Source of the DNA: JAPXSY01 sp034003585
Lineage (GTDB): Bacteria > Verrucomicrobiota > Kiritimatiellia > RFP12 > UBA1067
Assembly (NCBI GenBank): GCA_034003585.1
Contig: JAVEYH010000028.1
Span: 1-31,478 of the forward strand
Direction of reading: 5' to 3'
DNA length: 31,478 nucleotides
Below are positions 23,487-31,477 of this stretch, piece by piece. Every line of letters begins with the position of its first letter. Position 1 is the first letter of the stretch. The notes under the pieces are model-generated. The model saw nothing but the letters and a program-made list of their open reading frames with translations, did no database searches and had not been told where the DNA came from. Both the position numbers and the translations under genes were made by a program.

Positions 23487-23596
23487 AACGCTCAACGCTC
23501 AACGTTCAAGTGGGGAGAACTGCGAATGAATGCCAATCCCTACGGGTTTTTTACTTGAGAGTTGAACGTTGAGCGTTGAGCGTTGAAAGTTAATAA
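23487..23596. repeat. heptamer inverted-repeat element, copy C
   Basis: Beginning immediately after the nifS stop, three heptamers (AACGCTC, AACGCTC, AACGTTC) lead into the 53-base core (23507-23559). The inverse arm follows (AGTTGAA, CGTTGAG, CGTTGAG, CGTTGAA) and ends in AGTTAATAAT, seven bases before the next ATG. It is the cleanest copy, about 110 bases long. Confidence 0.8.
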
Positions 23597-23602
23597 TTTC
23601 TC

Positions 23603-24562
23603 ATGCCCCCAAAAACGCCTAATCCCGCATCCTCCCCTCTTTCCGCCTGCCGCCTCTGTCCGCGCGCGTGCGGCGCGGACCGGCTCGCGGGCCAGCCCGG
23701 TTACTGCAGGGCAGGCATCCAACCCCGCGTCTTCCGTTACGGCCCGCACTTCGGCGAAGAGCCGCCGGTCAGCGGCACGCGCGGTTCCGGCACGGTCTTC
23801 TTCTCGCACTGCACGCTACGGTGCCTCTACTGTCAGAACCATCCGTGGAGTCAGGCGGGGCGCGGCGACGACCTCTCGGCGGAGGCGCTGCGCGGCATCT
23901 TTGAACAGCTCGCGCGGCAGGGGTGCCATAACTGGAACCTGGTATCGCCCACCCCCTGGCTGCCGCAGATCCGCGAAGCGGTGGCGCCGCTACTTCGCGC
24001 TGGAATCGCCCTGCCCTTTGTGTATAATACGTCCGGTTTCGAGTCACCGGAGACGTTGGAGGCGTTCGCCGATCTGGCGGACATCGCGCTGGTCGACCTG
24101 CGTTATGCCCGGTCCGCGAGCGCGGCGGAGGGCTCCGACGCGCGGGAGTATGTCGAGGCGGCGCGAGGCGCGCTGCGATGGTTCTGGGAACGCTTGGGGC
24201 CGCTGGAGACGGACGACGCGGGGATCGCCGCGCGCGGCGTGATCTGCCGGATTCTGGCGTTGCCGGGGCGGGTGGACGAGGCGGTGGAAAATCTCGAGTG
24301 GCTGGCGACGCATGTGGGCAGCGGGATCCACATCAGCGTGATGTCGCAGTACACGCCGCTGCATCGCGCGCCGCAGACGCCGGGCTGGGAGCGCAAGGTC
24401 ACGGCCGGCGAGTATGCGGTGCTGACCGAGGCGGCCGGAGATCTCGGGTTCGGGAACGGCTGGATACAGGAGTTTGAAGGCGAAGCGCCCGCCGACCTGC
24501 TGGGACAGAACATGCCCGCGGGCGAAGGCGCGGTAGGTGCGGGTTCGGATAGGCCCGCGTAG
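23603..24562 (+). CDS. radical SAM protein, PflX-like (COG1313 type)
   Basis: Radical SAM proteins of this group resemble pyruvate formate-lyase activating enzymes but have no firmly assigned substrate. The 319-residue protein carries the SAM/4Fe-4S motif in FFSHCTLRCLYCQN (C70, C74, C77). Before it is an N-terminal Cys set CRLCPRAC...GYC (C16, C19, C23, C35) that may hold a second cluster or zinc. The C-terminal half includes HISVMSQYTPLHRA, typical of the family. It needs Fe-S clusters, which fits the adjacent desulfurase and scaffold genes. ATG 23603 has no Shine-Dalgarno sequence; it lies seven bases past heptamer element C. The stop is followed after 51 bases by yebC. Confidence 0.82.
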   Translation: MPPKTPNPASSPLSACRLCPRACGADRLAGQPGYCRAGIQPRVFRYGPHFGEEPPVSGTRGSGTVFFSHCTLRCLYCQNHPWSQAGRGDDLSAEALRGIFEQLARQGCHNWNLVSPTPWLPQIREAVAPLLRAGIALPFVYNTSGFESPETLEAFADLADIALVDLRYARSASAAEGSDAREYVEAARGALRWFWERLGPLETDDAGIAARGVICRILALPGRVDEAVENLEWLATHVGSGIHISVMSQYTPLHRAPQTPGWERKVTAGEYAVLTEAAGDLGFGNGWIQEFEGEAPADLLGQNMPAGEGAVGAGSDRPA

Positions 24563-24583
24563 TACAGTGTAGCGAGACAACAA

Positions 24584-24600
24584 GCCGCGCGGCGCGCGGC
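24584..24600 (+). repeat. GC hairpin in the yebC leader
   Basis: GCCGCGC (24584-24590) and GCGCGGC (24594-24600) pair exactly around GGC, ending a few bases before the AAAGGC ribosome site of yebC. It could slow ribosome loading. No partner or ligand is suggested. Confidence 0.4.
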
Positions 24601-24613
24601 TGAAAGGCAGACG

Positions 24614-25381
24614 ATGAGCGGTCATAATAAATGGTCCACCATTAAGCACAAAAAGGGCGCGGCGGACGCCAAGCGCGGCAAAATCTTCTCCAAAATCGCC
24701 AAAGAGATGACCATTGTGGCCAAGGGCGGCGGTGGTGACCCCGCGTCGAACCCGACGCTGCGGACCCTGATCGCCAAGGCCAAAGCGGTCAACATGCCCA
24801 ACGACAACATCGAGCGGGCCATCAAAAAAGGCACGGGAGAACTCGCTGCGGATGTGCTCGAAGAGATCACCTACGAGGGATACGCCCAGGGCGGCGTGGG
24901 CCTCGTGGTCAAGGTGCTCACGGACAACAAGAACCGGGCCGCGGCCGAAGTCCGGAACATTTTCAAGAAGAACGGATCGGATTTCGCCGGACTCGGCTCG
25001 GTTTCGCGCGGCTTCGAACGCAAAGGCACGATCATGGTCCCGGCCGCCGACGGCCTGACCGAGGACCGCCTCATGGAGGTGGTTCTCGGCGCGGGCGCCG
25101 ATGACATGGAAACCGAAGAGGGCGGGTTCACGGTGACCTGCCAGCCCGCGGCGTTCTCGGAAGTGTGCGCGGCGCTGGAAGCCGCGGGGATCGCCATTGA
25201 CCAGGAGAATTCGCAGGTCGGCCTGGTGGCCATGAACCTCACGCCGGTAACGGAACTCACGGTGGCCAAAGCGGTCAACAAGTTCGTGGCCGCGCTCGAA
25301 GACCACGACGACGTCCAGGACGTCTACACCAACATGGACCTCTCGGACGAGGTCGCCGCACAACTCGAAACCGAAGAGTAG
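24614..25381 (+). CDS. yebC: YebC/TACO1-family protein
   Basis: YebC-family proteins have been described as DNA-binding regulators and as translation factors that help ribosomes at proline stretches; which applies here cannot be read from sequence. The 255-residue protein is of usual length and begins with the family hallmark MSGHNKWSTIKHKKGAADAK. It continues KIFSKIAKEM, NMPNDNIERAIKKGTGE, ITYEGYAQGGVGLVVKVLTDN and FKKNGSDFAGLGSVSRGFERK. The start is fixed by the hallmark, with a weak AAAGGC upstream preceded by a GC hairpin. A strong terminator follows 29 bases after the stop, so it is probably the last gene of its transcript. Confidence 0.95.
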   Translation: MSGHNKWSTIKHKKGAADAKRGKIFSKIAKEMTIVAKGGGGDPASNPTLRTLIAKAKAVNMPNDNIERAIKKGTGELAADVLEEITYEGYAQGGVGLVVKVLTDNKNRAAAEVRNIFKKNGSDFAGLGSVSRGFERKGTIMVPAADGLTEDRLMEVVLGAGADDMETEEGGFTVTCQPAAFSEVCAALEAAGIAIDQENSQVGLVAMNLTPVTELTVAKAVNKFVAALEDHDDVQDVYTNMDLSDEVAAQLETEE

Positions 25382-25410
25382 AACCGTCTTCCGTATCGTT
25401 TCGTCTGACA

Positions 25411-25442
25411 AAAGAGCGCCCCGCGAACGGGGCGCTCTTTTT
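25411..25442 (+). terminator. strong intrinsic terminator after yebC
   Basis: A perfect 13-bp stem (25411-25423 with 25428-25440) around the tetraloop CGAA ends in a run of five T. On the minus strand the run is only four T, but the hairpin also lies at the end of the facing remnant gene, so it may work both ways. Confidence 0.9.
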
Positions 25443-25660
25443 CATTCCTGCAGGTTGATCACCACGCGTCCGCCGCAACTTACACTGAGGTACCCCGGCT
25501 GCGGGCCGTTCACAAACCGGTACCCGCTGCCGCACTCCTCGGCCGTGCCGACGAAACGGCCGCCCCGCAGCACGCGGTTGACACCCGTCACCGGACCTTT
25601 GGCCCCCCCTTGCAGTGCGGACGGCGTGCCCGTCGAGGCAAAGAAAATGCCGCCCGTCAC
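25442..25660 (-). pseudogene. C-terminal remnant of a formylglycine-generating-enzyme-like (SUMF/FGE-sulfatase) gene
   Basis: The open frame encodes about 72 residues whose core, VNRVLRGGRF, AEECGSGYRF and CGGRVVINL, matches the pattern RVLRGGSW...A..CR.A.R...GFRVV at the C-terminal end of SUMF1/EgtB/PvdO-type domains, which normally span over 200 residues. Frame analysis upstream finds a stop within 25 bases. The only candidate start (a GTG at 25660) lies inside the fusA terminator, without a ribosome site. I therefore read it as a leftover gene end trapped between two terminators. The rest of the gene is not in the window. An expressed small protein is less likely. Confidence 0.6.
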
Positions 25661-25668
25661 GGGGCGGC
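25640..25668 (-). terminator. intrinsic terminator after fusA
   Basis: On the minus strand GCCGCCC (25668-25662) pairs with GGGCGGC (25655-25649) around a 6-base loop. It is followed by ATTTTCTTT, a T-rich tail. It lies about 30 bases after the fusA stop. Confidence 0.7.
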
Positions 25669-25698
25669 AGGATCACACGGAATTGAACGGCTCTACGT

Positions 25699-27783
25699 TT
25701 AGCGCACCTTGCCCTCTTTCTTGCGCTTCTCGATGATGGTTTCCGCCAGTTCGAAAGGCACCCCCTCGTACCGTTCAAACGTCATCGAAAAGGTTCCGCG
25801 GCCCTGGGTGAGCGTGCGGATCGAGTTCGAATAGCCGAACATCTCGCCCAACGGGACAAAGCCGCGCACGAGCTTGGTGCCGGCCTTCTCCTCCATGCCG
25901 TCCACCCGCCCGCGGCGCTGGCAGATCGATCCGGTCGCGGCGCCCATGTAATCTTCGGGGACCGCCACCTCGACGCTCATGATCGGCTCAAGCAGTTGCG
26001 GATTCCCCTTGAGGAAGAGGTTCTTGAAACACTGGCGCGCGCACTCCACAAAGGCGAATTCGTTAGAGTCGACCTCGTGGTACGAACCGAAGTGCACGAC
26101 CACCTTGACATCCACCACCGGAAACCCGCCGCACGGGCCGTTTTCCATCGCTTTGATGACACCCTTCTCCACCGCCGGGATGTACTCGTTCGGGATCACG
26201 CCGCCCTTGACCTCGTTAACGAAGGAGAAGCCCCGGCCCGGTTCCTGCGGTTCCAGCCGCAGGCAGACGTGCGCGTACTGGCCGCGGCCGCCCGACTGTT
26301 TGACATGCTTGTACTCGCCGTCCACCAGATGCCGGATCGTTTCGCGGTAGGCCACCTCGGGCTTGCCGACTTCACACGCCACACTGTACTCGCGGCGCAG
26401 ACGGTCCACAATGATTTCCAAGTGCAGCTCGCCCATGCCGGAGATCACCGTCTCCCCGGTCTCCTGGTCATACCGGACCACAAAGGTCGGGTCCTCCTGC
26501 GCGAGCGAGTGCAGGGCGTTGCCGAGTTTCTCGTTGTCGCCGCGCGAGGCGGGCCGGATCGCGATCGAGATCACGGGCGCCGGGAATTCGATCGACTCGA
26601 GGAGAATCGGATTCTTGGGATCGCAGATCGTGTCGCCGGTACGGGTCTTGGAAAGGCCCACCACCGCCACGATGTCGCCGGCATACGCCGCATCCAGGGC
26701 CTCCTGCCGGGCCGCGTGCATGCGGAAGAGCCGCCCGATGCGGCCCGGCTGCTCCATGGTGCTGTTCAACACTTCGTCGCCCACGCGCAGCGTGCCCGAA
26801 TAGACGCGCACAAAGGTGATCTTGCCCATGTGCTTGTCCGACAGGATCTTGAAGGCCAACCCGGCAAACGGCGCGTCATCCTCCGGGCTGCGCAGGTTCT
26901 CGGGGTTGTCCGCCGAACGCACGATGCCGACGTCGACCGGGGACGGGAGAAAATCGATCACGCCGTCCAGCAGGGGCTGCACCCCCTTGTTCTTGAATGC
27001 CGTGCCGCAATAGGTGGGCACCAGTTTGCGGCTGATGGTGCCTTTCCGCAGCCCGGTTTTGATCTCTTCGACACTCAGCTCGCCGGTTTCGAAATACTTG
27101 GCCATCAGCGCATCGTCCTGTTCGGCGGCCTGCTCCATCATTTCAACGCGCAGCCGTTCGCACTCCTCGCGGAACTCCTCCGGCACCTCCTCCGCCAGGA
27201 CTTTGACGCCGCGGCTCTCCTCATCAAAAATCAGGGCCTTCATCGTCAGCAGGTCGACCACGCCGCGGAAGGTGTCCGCCGCGCCCATCGGATAGACCAT
27301 CACCACGGGGTTGCCGCCCAGCGTGTCCCGGATTTCGTTCACCACGTTAAAGAAATTCGCGCCGATCCGGTCCATTTTGTTGACCATGCAGAGCTTGGGC
27401 ACCTCGTACTTCTCGCTCTGCCGCCACACCTGTTCGGTCTGGGGCTGCACGCCGCCCACCGCGCAGAAGAGCGCGACCGCGCCGTCCAACACACGCAGCG
27501 ACCGTTCGACTTCCGCGGTGAAGTCCACGTGTCCGGGCGTGTCGATCAGACTGATCTGGTGATCACGCCATGAAACCGCGGTCGCCGCGGAGGTGATGGT
27601 GATGCCGCGCTCCTGCTCCTGCACCATGTAATCCATGGTGGCGGCACCCTCGTGCACCTCGCCGATCTTGTAATTCTTTCCGGAATAGAAAAGGATACGC
27701 TCGCTGGTCGTGGTCTTCCCCGCGTCGATGTGCGCCATGATTCCGATATTGCGGATCTGGTCCAGCGGTATGGTCCTGGGCAT
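25699..27783 (-). CDS. fusA: translation elongation factor G
   Basis: EF-G is the GTPase that moves tRNAs and mRNA through the ribosome and helps recycle ribosomes. The 694-residue protein has all GTPase motifs: AHIDAGKTTT (G1), RGITI (G2), DTPGHVDF (G3) and NKMD (G4). It then has domain II, RQEALDAAYAGDIVAVVGL, and the domain IV block GRGQYAHVCLRLEP and GGVIPNEYIPAVEKG. Length and order are as in bacterial EF-G1. ATG 27783 is chosen for AAGGAGTG upstream and the family-like start MPRTIPLDQIRNIGIMAHID. It stands alone here, not in an str operon: no rpsL, rpsG or tuf gene is adjacent. A terminator follows it. Confidence 0.96.
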   Translation of the reverse strand: MPRTIPLDQIRNIGIMAHIDAGKTTTSERILFYSGKNYKIGEVHEGAATMDYMVQEQERGITITSAATAVSWRDHQISLIDTPGHVDFTAEVERSLRVLDGAVALFCAVGGVQPQTEQVWRQSEKYEVPKLCMVNKMDRIGANFFNVVNEIRDTLGGNPVVMVYPMGAADTFRGVVDLLTMKALIFDEESRGVKVLAEEVPEEFREECERLRVEMMEQAAEQDDALMAKYFETGELSVEEIKTGLRKGTISRKLVPTYCGTAFKNKGVQPLLDGVIDFLPSPVDVGIVRSADNPENLRSPEDDAPFAGLAFKILSDKHMGKITFVRVYSGTLRVGDEVLNSTMEQPGRIGRLFRMHAARQEALDAAYAGDIVAVVGLSKTRTGDTICDPKNPILLESIEFPAPVISIAIRPASRGDNEKLGNALHSLAQEDPTFVVRYDQETGETVISGMGELHLEIIVDRLRREYSVACEVGKPEVAYRETIRHLVDGEYKHVKQSGGRGQYAHVCLRLEPQEPGRGFSFVNEVKGGVIPNEYIPAVEKGVIKAMENGPCGGFPVVDVKVVVHFGSYHEVDSNEFAFVECARQCFKNLFLKGNPQLLEPIMSVEVAVPEDYMGAATGSICQRRGRVDGMEEKAGTKLVRGFVPLGEMFGYSNSIRTLTQGRGTFSMTFERYEGVPFELAETIIEKRKKEGKVR

Positions 27784-27897
27784 AGTCTTACACTCCTTGT
27801 CGCCTTGCTCGCAATTGCCTGCCGACCCGTCACGCCTGATTGTCCGGGCGTGCAACAGGATTTTTCACAGGCAACCTTACCCCTGATGGGGGCAGAT

Positions 27898-27960
27898 AAA
27901 AGTGAATAGTGTTTACTTTTTCGCGATTCGCATCAAGTGCAAAAGTGAAAAATCGCTTTT
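27898..27960. repeat. two imperfect palindromes in the fusA/M20 divergent region
   Basis: 27898-27918 has arms AAAGTGAA and TTTACTTT, and 27941-27960 has arms AAAAGTGA and TCGCTTTT; each has one mismatch. Both share AAAGTGA and stand out as AT-rich. They could be operator sites for either divergent gene. Weak evidence. Confidence 0.3.
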
Positions 27961-27965
27961 GGCGT

Positions 27966-27994
27966 TTCCCGACCCGCGGCCGATGGGGTATACT
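27966..27994 (+). promoter_or_regulatory. possible promoter of the M20 peptidase gene
   Basis: TATACT (27989-27994) is a good -10 box 22 bases before the ATG. The -35 at a 17-base spacing (TTCCCG) is poor. Confidence 0.35.
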
Positions 27995-28016
27995 GCTTTC
28001 CACACCGGAAGGAGAC

Positions 28017-29393
28017 ATGATGATCCAACCCTCGTTGCCCGCCGCGTATTTCGAACGCAACCGTGAAACGATTCTGAAGGAGTGGTTTGCCCTCTTGCGG
28101 CTGCCCACCGTGGGTGCCGATCCGAAGCGTCTCGGCGAGTGCGCGCGGGCGGCCGCCTGGCTGAAAGGCTTTCTCCGCAAGCTGGACTTCCGTGTGGACA
28201 TCGTCACCCCGGAGAGCGGACTTCCCGTGCCGGTGGTGCTGGCGGAACGGCCCGGCAACGGCGCGTCGACCGTGCTGTTCTACGGCCATTACGATGTGCA
28301 GCCGGAGGATCCGCTCGAAGGGTGGCTGACCCCACCGTTCGAACCCGCGCTGATCAACGGCCGCGTGCATGCGCGCGGCGCGCAGGACAACAAAGGGCAG
28401 GTGTTCGGCTTTCTGCAGGGTGTCAAAGCGCTGATCGAGGCCGGCGTGCCTTTGCCGAATCTCCGCATTGTGATCGAAGGCCAGGAGGAAAGCGGCAGCG
28501 AGGGGCTCACCGCGCTTGCCCCCTCCCTGCGCCAACGCCTGCAGGCGGATGTGATGATGGTGTGCGACACTTCCTGCGGCCCGGAGAACCGGCCGGCCAT
28601 CATCGCGGGCCTGCGCGGTGTGCAGCACTTCACCCTGACCCTGAACGGACCGGCGTACGACCTGCACTCCGGCATCCACGGCGGGGTCGCGCCCAATCCG
28701 GCCCAGGGCATGGCCCGGCTCCTGGCCTCCCTCCACAACCCGGACGGCGCCATTGCCGTTGCCGGGTTCCGGGACCGGGTCCGGCAGCCGGAAGCCGAAG
28801 AGCTGGAGCACGCGCGCCGCGCCTCCCCGTCCGCCGAGAAGTATGAGGCGGAGATCGGCTGTCCGCCGGTCGGGGGGGACCAGCGGCTTGACCCGGTCGC
28901 GCGCGGCAGTTTCGAGCCCACCATCGAAATCAACGGCATCCACGGCGGCTACGGCGGCCCCGGTTCCAAAACCGTGATCCCCTCGACCGCCCTCGCCAAG
29001 CTGAGCATGCGCCTGGTGCCGGACCAGCGGCCGGACGAAGTCCTCGATGCCGTGCGGAAGCATCTCGAAGCGCACTGCCCCCGGGGCCTCAAACTCCGCC
29101 TCACCGAAATCTGTCCCGGGGCCCCCGGCTTCCGGCTGGAGCTCCACTCCCCCCTGTTCCGGCTGGCCGCGGATGTGCTGGCGCGCCTGGACAACCGCGG
29201 CGCGCTCTTCCGCTGGGAGGGCGCCTCCATCCCGGTTGTCGCCCAACTGCGGCAGGTCTCCGGCGCGGCCCCGCTCCTGGTCGGTTTCGGCCGCGAGGAG
29301 GACAAAATCCACTGCCCCAACGAATCCTTCGGCCTGGATCAGTTCGAACGCGTCATGACCTGGTCCGCGATGATGCTCAGCGAGCTGGCCTGA
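28017..29393 (+). CDS. M20-family metallopeptidase (dipeptidase type)
   Basis: M20 peptidases are two-zinc aminoacyl hydrolases; those of this size (458 residues) mostly cut dipeptides or remove acyl groups from amino acids. Visible zinc-site motifs are FYGHYDVQP (H91, with catalytic D93), GAQDNKGQ (bridging D124), EGQEESGS (E157/E158), VCDTS and, near the end, EDKIHCPNE, whose His completes the site. The dimerisation lid lies between about 200 and 330 (NGIHGGYGGPGSKTVIP). There is no signal peptide, so it is cytoplasmic. AAGGAG is only two bases before the first ATG (28017) and five before the second (28020), so the second may be the true start. It is divergent from fusA. Confidence 0.9.
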   Translation: MMIQPSLPAAYFERNRETILKEWFALLRLPTVGADPKRLGECARAAAWLKGFLRKLDFRVDIVTPESGLPVPVVLAERPGNGASTVLFYGHYDVQPEDPLEGWLTPPFEPALINGRVHARGAQDNKGQVFGFLQGVKALIEAGVPLPNLRIVIEGQEESGSEGLTALAPSLRQRLQADVMMVCDTSCGPENRPAIIAGLRGVQHFTLTLNGPAYDLHSGIHGGVAPNPAQGMARLLASLHNPDGAIAVAGFRDRVRQPEAEELEHARRASPSAEKYEAEIGCPPVGGDQRLDPVARGSFEPTIEINGIHGGYGGPGSKTVIPSTALAKLSMRLVPDQRPDEVLDAVRKHLEAHCPRGLKLRLTEICPGAPGFRLELHSPLFRLAADVLARLDNRGALFRWEGASIPVVAQLRQVSGAAPLLVGFGREEDKIHCPNESFGLDQFERVMTWSAMMLSELA

Positions 29394-29476
29394 CCGCGTA
29401 AGCCGGGACGCGACCCCGGTTTTCCGCGTGCGATTTGGCGACGGAAGTCCGCCGCCCAAGATGGCCGCGAATTCCC

Positions 29477-29505
29477 TTGCCGTCCCGGCGGCCGCGGCAT
29501 ACACT
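29477..29505 (+). promoter_or_regulatory. likely promoter of the YjbQ-family gene
   Basis: TTGCCG (29477-29482), a 17-base spacer and TACACT (29500-29505) lie 78 bases before the ATG. The -35 box is the same as that proposed for glmM. Confidence 0.45.
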
Positions 29506-29583
29506 ACCGTTGAATGGCGGGAAGGTAACGTTTTGCCTGCCCGGTTCTCTCACACGAAACGCGTGCTGCGGAAAGGGGGCGAC

Positions 29584-29970
29584 ATGAAAACCTTTGATGT
29601 CCAAACAAACCTGCATGATCAGGTGGTGAACATCACCGACCCCATCCGGGAGGCTGTCAAGGCTCTCGGCATCACGGACGGCGTGGTTACCGCGTTTGTC
29701 CCGCACACTACCTGCGGCATCACGGTCACAGAGGGAGAAGATCCGACCGTGACCGCGGATCTGCTGCGGCAGATGGATGAACTCGTGCCGTGGAGCCGTC
29801 CGTATTACACGCACACCGGAGGCAACTCCGCGGCCCACATCAAGACCGCGCTGACCGGCACATCCGTCCAACTGATCGTGAGCGGCGGCGTGCTGCAGCT
29901 CGGCATGTGGCAGGGGCTCTTCCTATGCGAATTCGACGGCCCCCGCATCCGGCATGTGTGGGTGCGGTGA
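29584..29970 (+). CDS. YjbQ family protein (UPF0047)
   Basis: The 128-residue protein matches the small YjbQ/UPF0047 family, whose E. coli member has weak thiamine-phosphate synthase activity but no settled role. Family blocks present are FVPHTTCGITVTEGEDPTV (His and Glu near a putative metal site), the His-containing THTGGNSAAHIKTALTG, and the C-terminal LQLGMWQGLFLCEFDGPR. The start at 29584 has AAAGGGGG upstream, and the family normally begins just before the first strand. It lies 190 bases after the peptidase and has its own predicted promoter. Its stop is one base from the end of the convergent xylanase gene. Confidence 0.88.
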   Translation: MKTFDVQTNLHDQVVNITDPIREAVKALGITDGVVTAFVPHTTCGITVTEGEDPTVTADLLRQMDELVPWSRPYYTHTGGNSAAHIKTALTGTSVQLIVSGGVLQLGMWQGLFLCEFDGPRIRHVWVR

Positions 29971-29971
29971 T

Positions 29972-31477
29972 CTAGAGCGGATCCAGGAAGCCGTCCCCGT
30001 CTTTCGACAGGCGGAACCCGCGGCTGTGCGACTGCCCCGACGCGTCGCGCCAGGAGACACGGTACCGGCCCCTGAAGCCGCGGAAGGCCACCCGGCCGGC
30101 CGCGCCGGTTTCGCATGTCAACCGCGTCTTCCACTCGCTGTGGATCAGCTTGTCCAGCGCATGGAAGGAGGGTTTCGGCTGCATGTCCCGGGTAAAGAGC
30201 CCCGACACCGACGGTTCTCCCGGCGCGCCGCAATCGTCCACCACATTCCACCAGGTGATGCCCATCATGCGCTCGATGCTGAACCAGAGACGGTAGAGGT
30301 TGCGGGCGATCACCGCCTGGATCTCCCGGCCGCGCGCGTCATCGCCCGGAGAGGTGATGGTGATCTCGCTCAGGTGGATCGGCAGCCCGGCTTGGGAAAG
30401 CAGCGCCATCTTGGCCCAAACCCTCTCCGGCGATTCGATCGGCTTGCCGTCCGCGATGTCGAGACACTGCTTGGGATTGAACAGATGCATCTGCGACCCC
30501 ATGATGTCGATACGGCAGCCGCGCGCCCTCAGATCTTTGACCTGCCTCACATAGGCTTCGGTGTGGAGATAATCATTGATGTTGAGTTTCACCGTTTGGG
30601 GAAATTCGCGTTGCGCGATCTGAAACGAGGCAAAGGTGTAGTCGCCGGGCATCAGCCCATAATGGCTCTTGCAGAGCGCGTCGCCGGGAATCATGAACCC
30701 CTTGCTGAAATCGGTCGCGCTCTCGTTGACCACATCCCAACTGTGGATACGGCCCTGATAATGTCGGGCGAGCCCTTCCACGCGCGCCGTGAAAAGGCGG
30801 TTGAGCTCGCGCGTGTAAACAGGTAGCCGCGCCGCGATCTCCGCGGGGGACAGCTTCCGCAACCCCTCCTGACCCAACGTCCGGATCACCGCTTTCTCCT
30901 CCGCGGGACAGGTGCGCTCCATGAGCCACTCCGGGTAGTGCCACTTCGGGTGACCCCAGGTGATCGGATGACCGTGCAGGCGGATTTTCTTGCCTTCACA
31001 GAAGGCCACCACCGGATCGCTGGCCGGGCGGCGCCAGTGCGTCTCGTTTTTCGGATCCTTCACGCTGTTCCAATAGGCTTCCGTGTCGCGCTCCTCTTCC
31101 GTGAAACGGGGCTTGCCCGGCTCCAGCTCGAACTTCTTCCAGTAGAACGCGATTGTCGCCGAGTTGAACAGCGTCCCGTACAGCTCCTTGTACTTCCGGT
31201 TGCGGTCGGGGGTCCCAAGCTGGTTGAAATTGAAGATGTGCGCGCCGAAGATGAAGTCGTGCGAGATCTGCTCGACCTTCACCTCCGTTCCGGCCGGTAC
31301 CCCATCCAGAACGAGCGCGGCGTCCGCCTTGCGGTATTTCTCGATGTCACGGTCAATTCGCGCCTGGACCCCCGGATTCCAGAGCTTCCAGTACGCCTCG
31401 CTCATCACATCGGCGCGCAATGCCCCGCACAGCGTCAGCCCCGCCATCGCCATCACTCCTGCCCATGCCGTTCTCAT
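29972..31477 (-). CDS. secreted GH10 endo-1,4-beta-xylanase
   Basis: GH10 enzymes cut the xylan backbone with retention of configuration. The 501-residue protein starts with a signal peptide (MRTAWAGVMAMAGLTLCGAL, cleavage near residue 22). Its TIM barrel shows LHGHPITWGHPKW (167-179), the acid/base Glu in WDVVNES (E252), GSQMHLF (327-333) and the nucleophile in HLSEITI (E371), followed by MGITWWNVVDD. An N-terminal stretch (about 25-90) precedes the barrel and resembles the extra strand-rich segment seen in some GH10-like proteins from PVC bacteria. The ATG at 31477 is one base from the window edge, so its ribosome site cannot be inspected, but the signal peptide supports it. It is the clearest carbohydrate-degrading gene here. 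Confidence 0.9.
   Translation of the reverse strand: MRTAWAGVMAMAGLTLCGALRADVMSEAYWKLWNPGVQARIDRDIEKYRKADAALVLDGVPAGTEVKVEQISHDFIFGAHIFNFNQLGTPDRNRKYKELYGTLFNSATIAFYWKKFELEPGKPRFTEEERDTEAYWNSVKDPKNETHWRRPASDPVVAFCEGKKIRLHGHPITWGHPKWHYPEWLMERTCPAEEKAVIRTLGQEGLRKLSPAEIAARLPVYTRELNRLFTARVEGLARHYQGRIHSWDVVNESATDFSKGFMIPGDALCKSHYGLMPGDYTFASFQIAQREFPQTVKLNINDYLHTEAYVRQVKDLRARGCRIDIMGSQMHLFNPKQCLDIADGKPIESPERVWAKMALLSQAGLPIHLSEITITSPGDDARGREIQAVIARNLYRLWFSIERMMGITWWNVVDDCGAPGEPSVSGLFTRDMQPKPSFHALDKLIHSEWKTRLTCETGAAGRVAFRGFRGRYRVSWRDASGQSHSRGFRLSKDGDGFLDPL

Noticed and set aside
23531..23551. CCCTACGGGTTTTTT in the element core read as an intrinsic terminator
   Set aside because: The possible stem is only three base pairs, too short to terminate transcription. 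The T-run is simply part of the conserved core.
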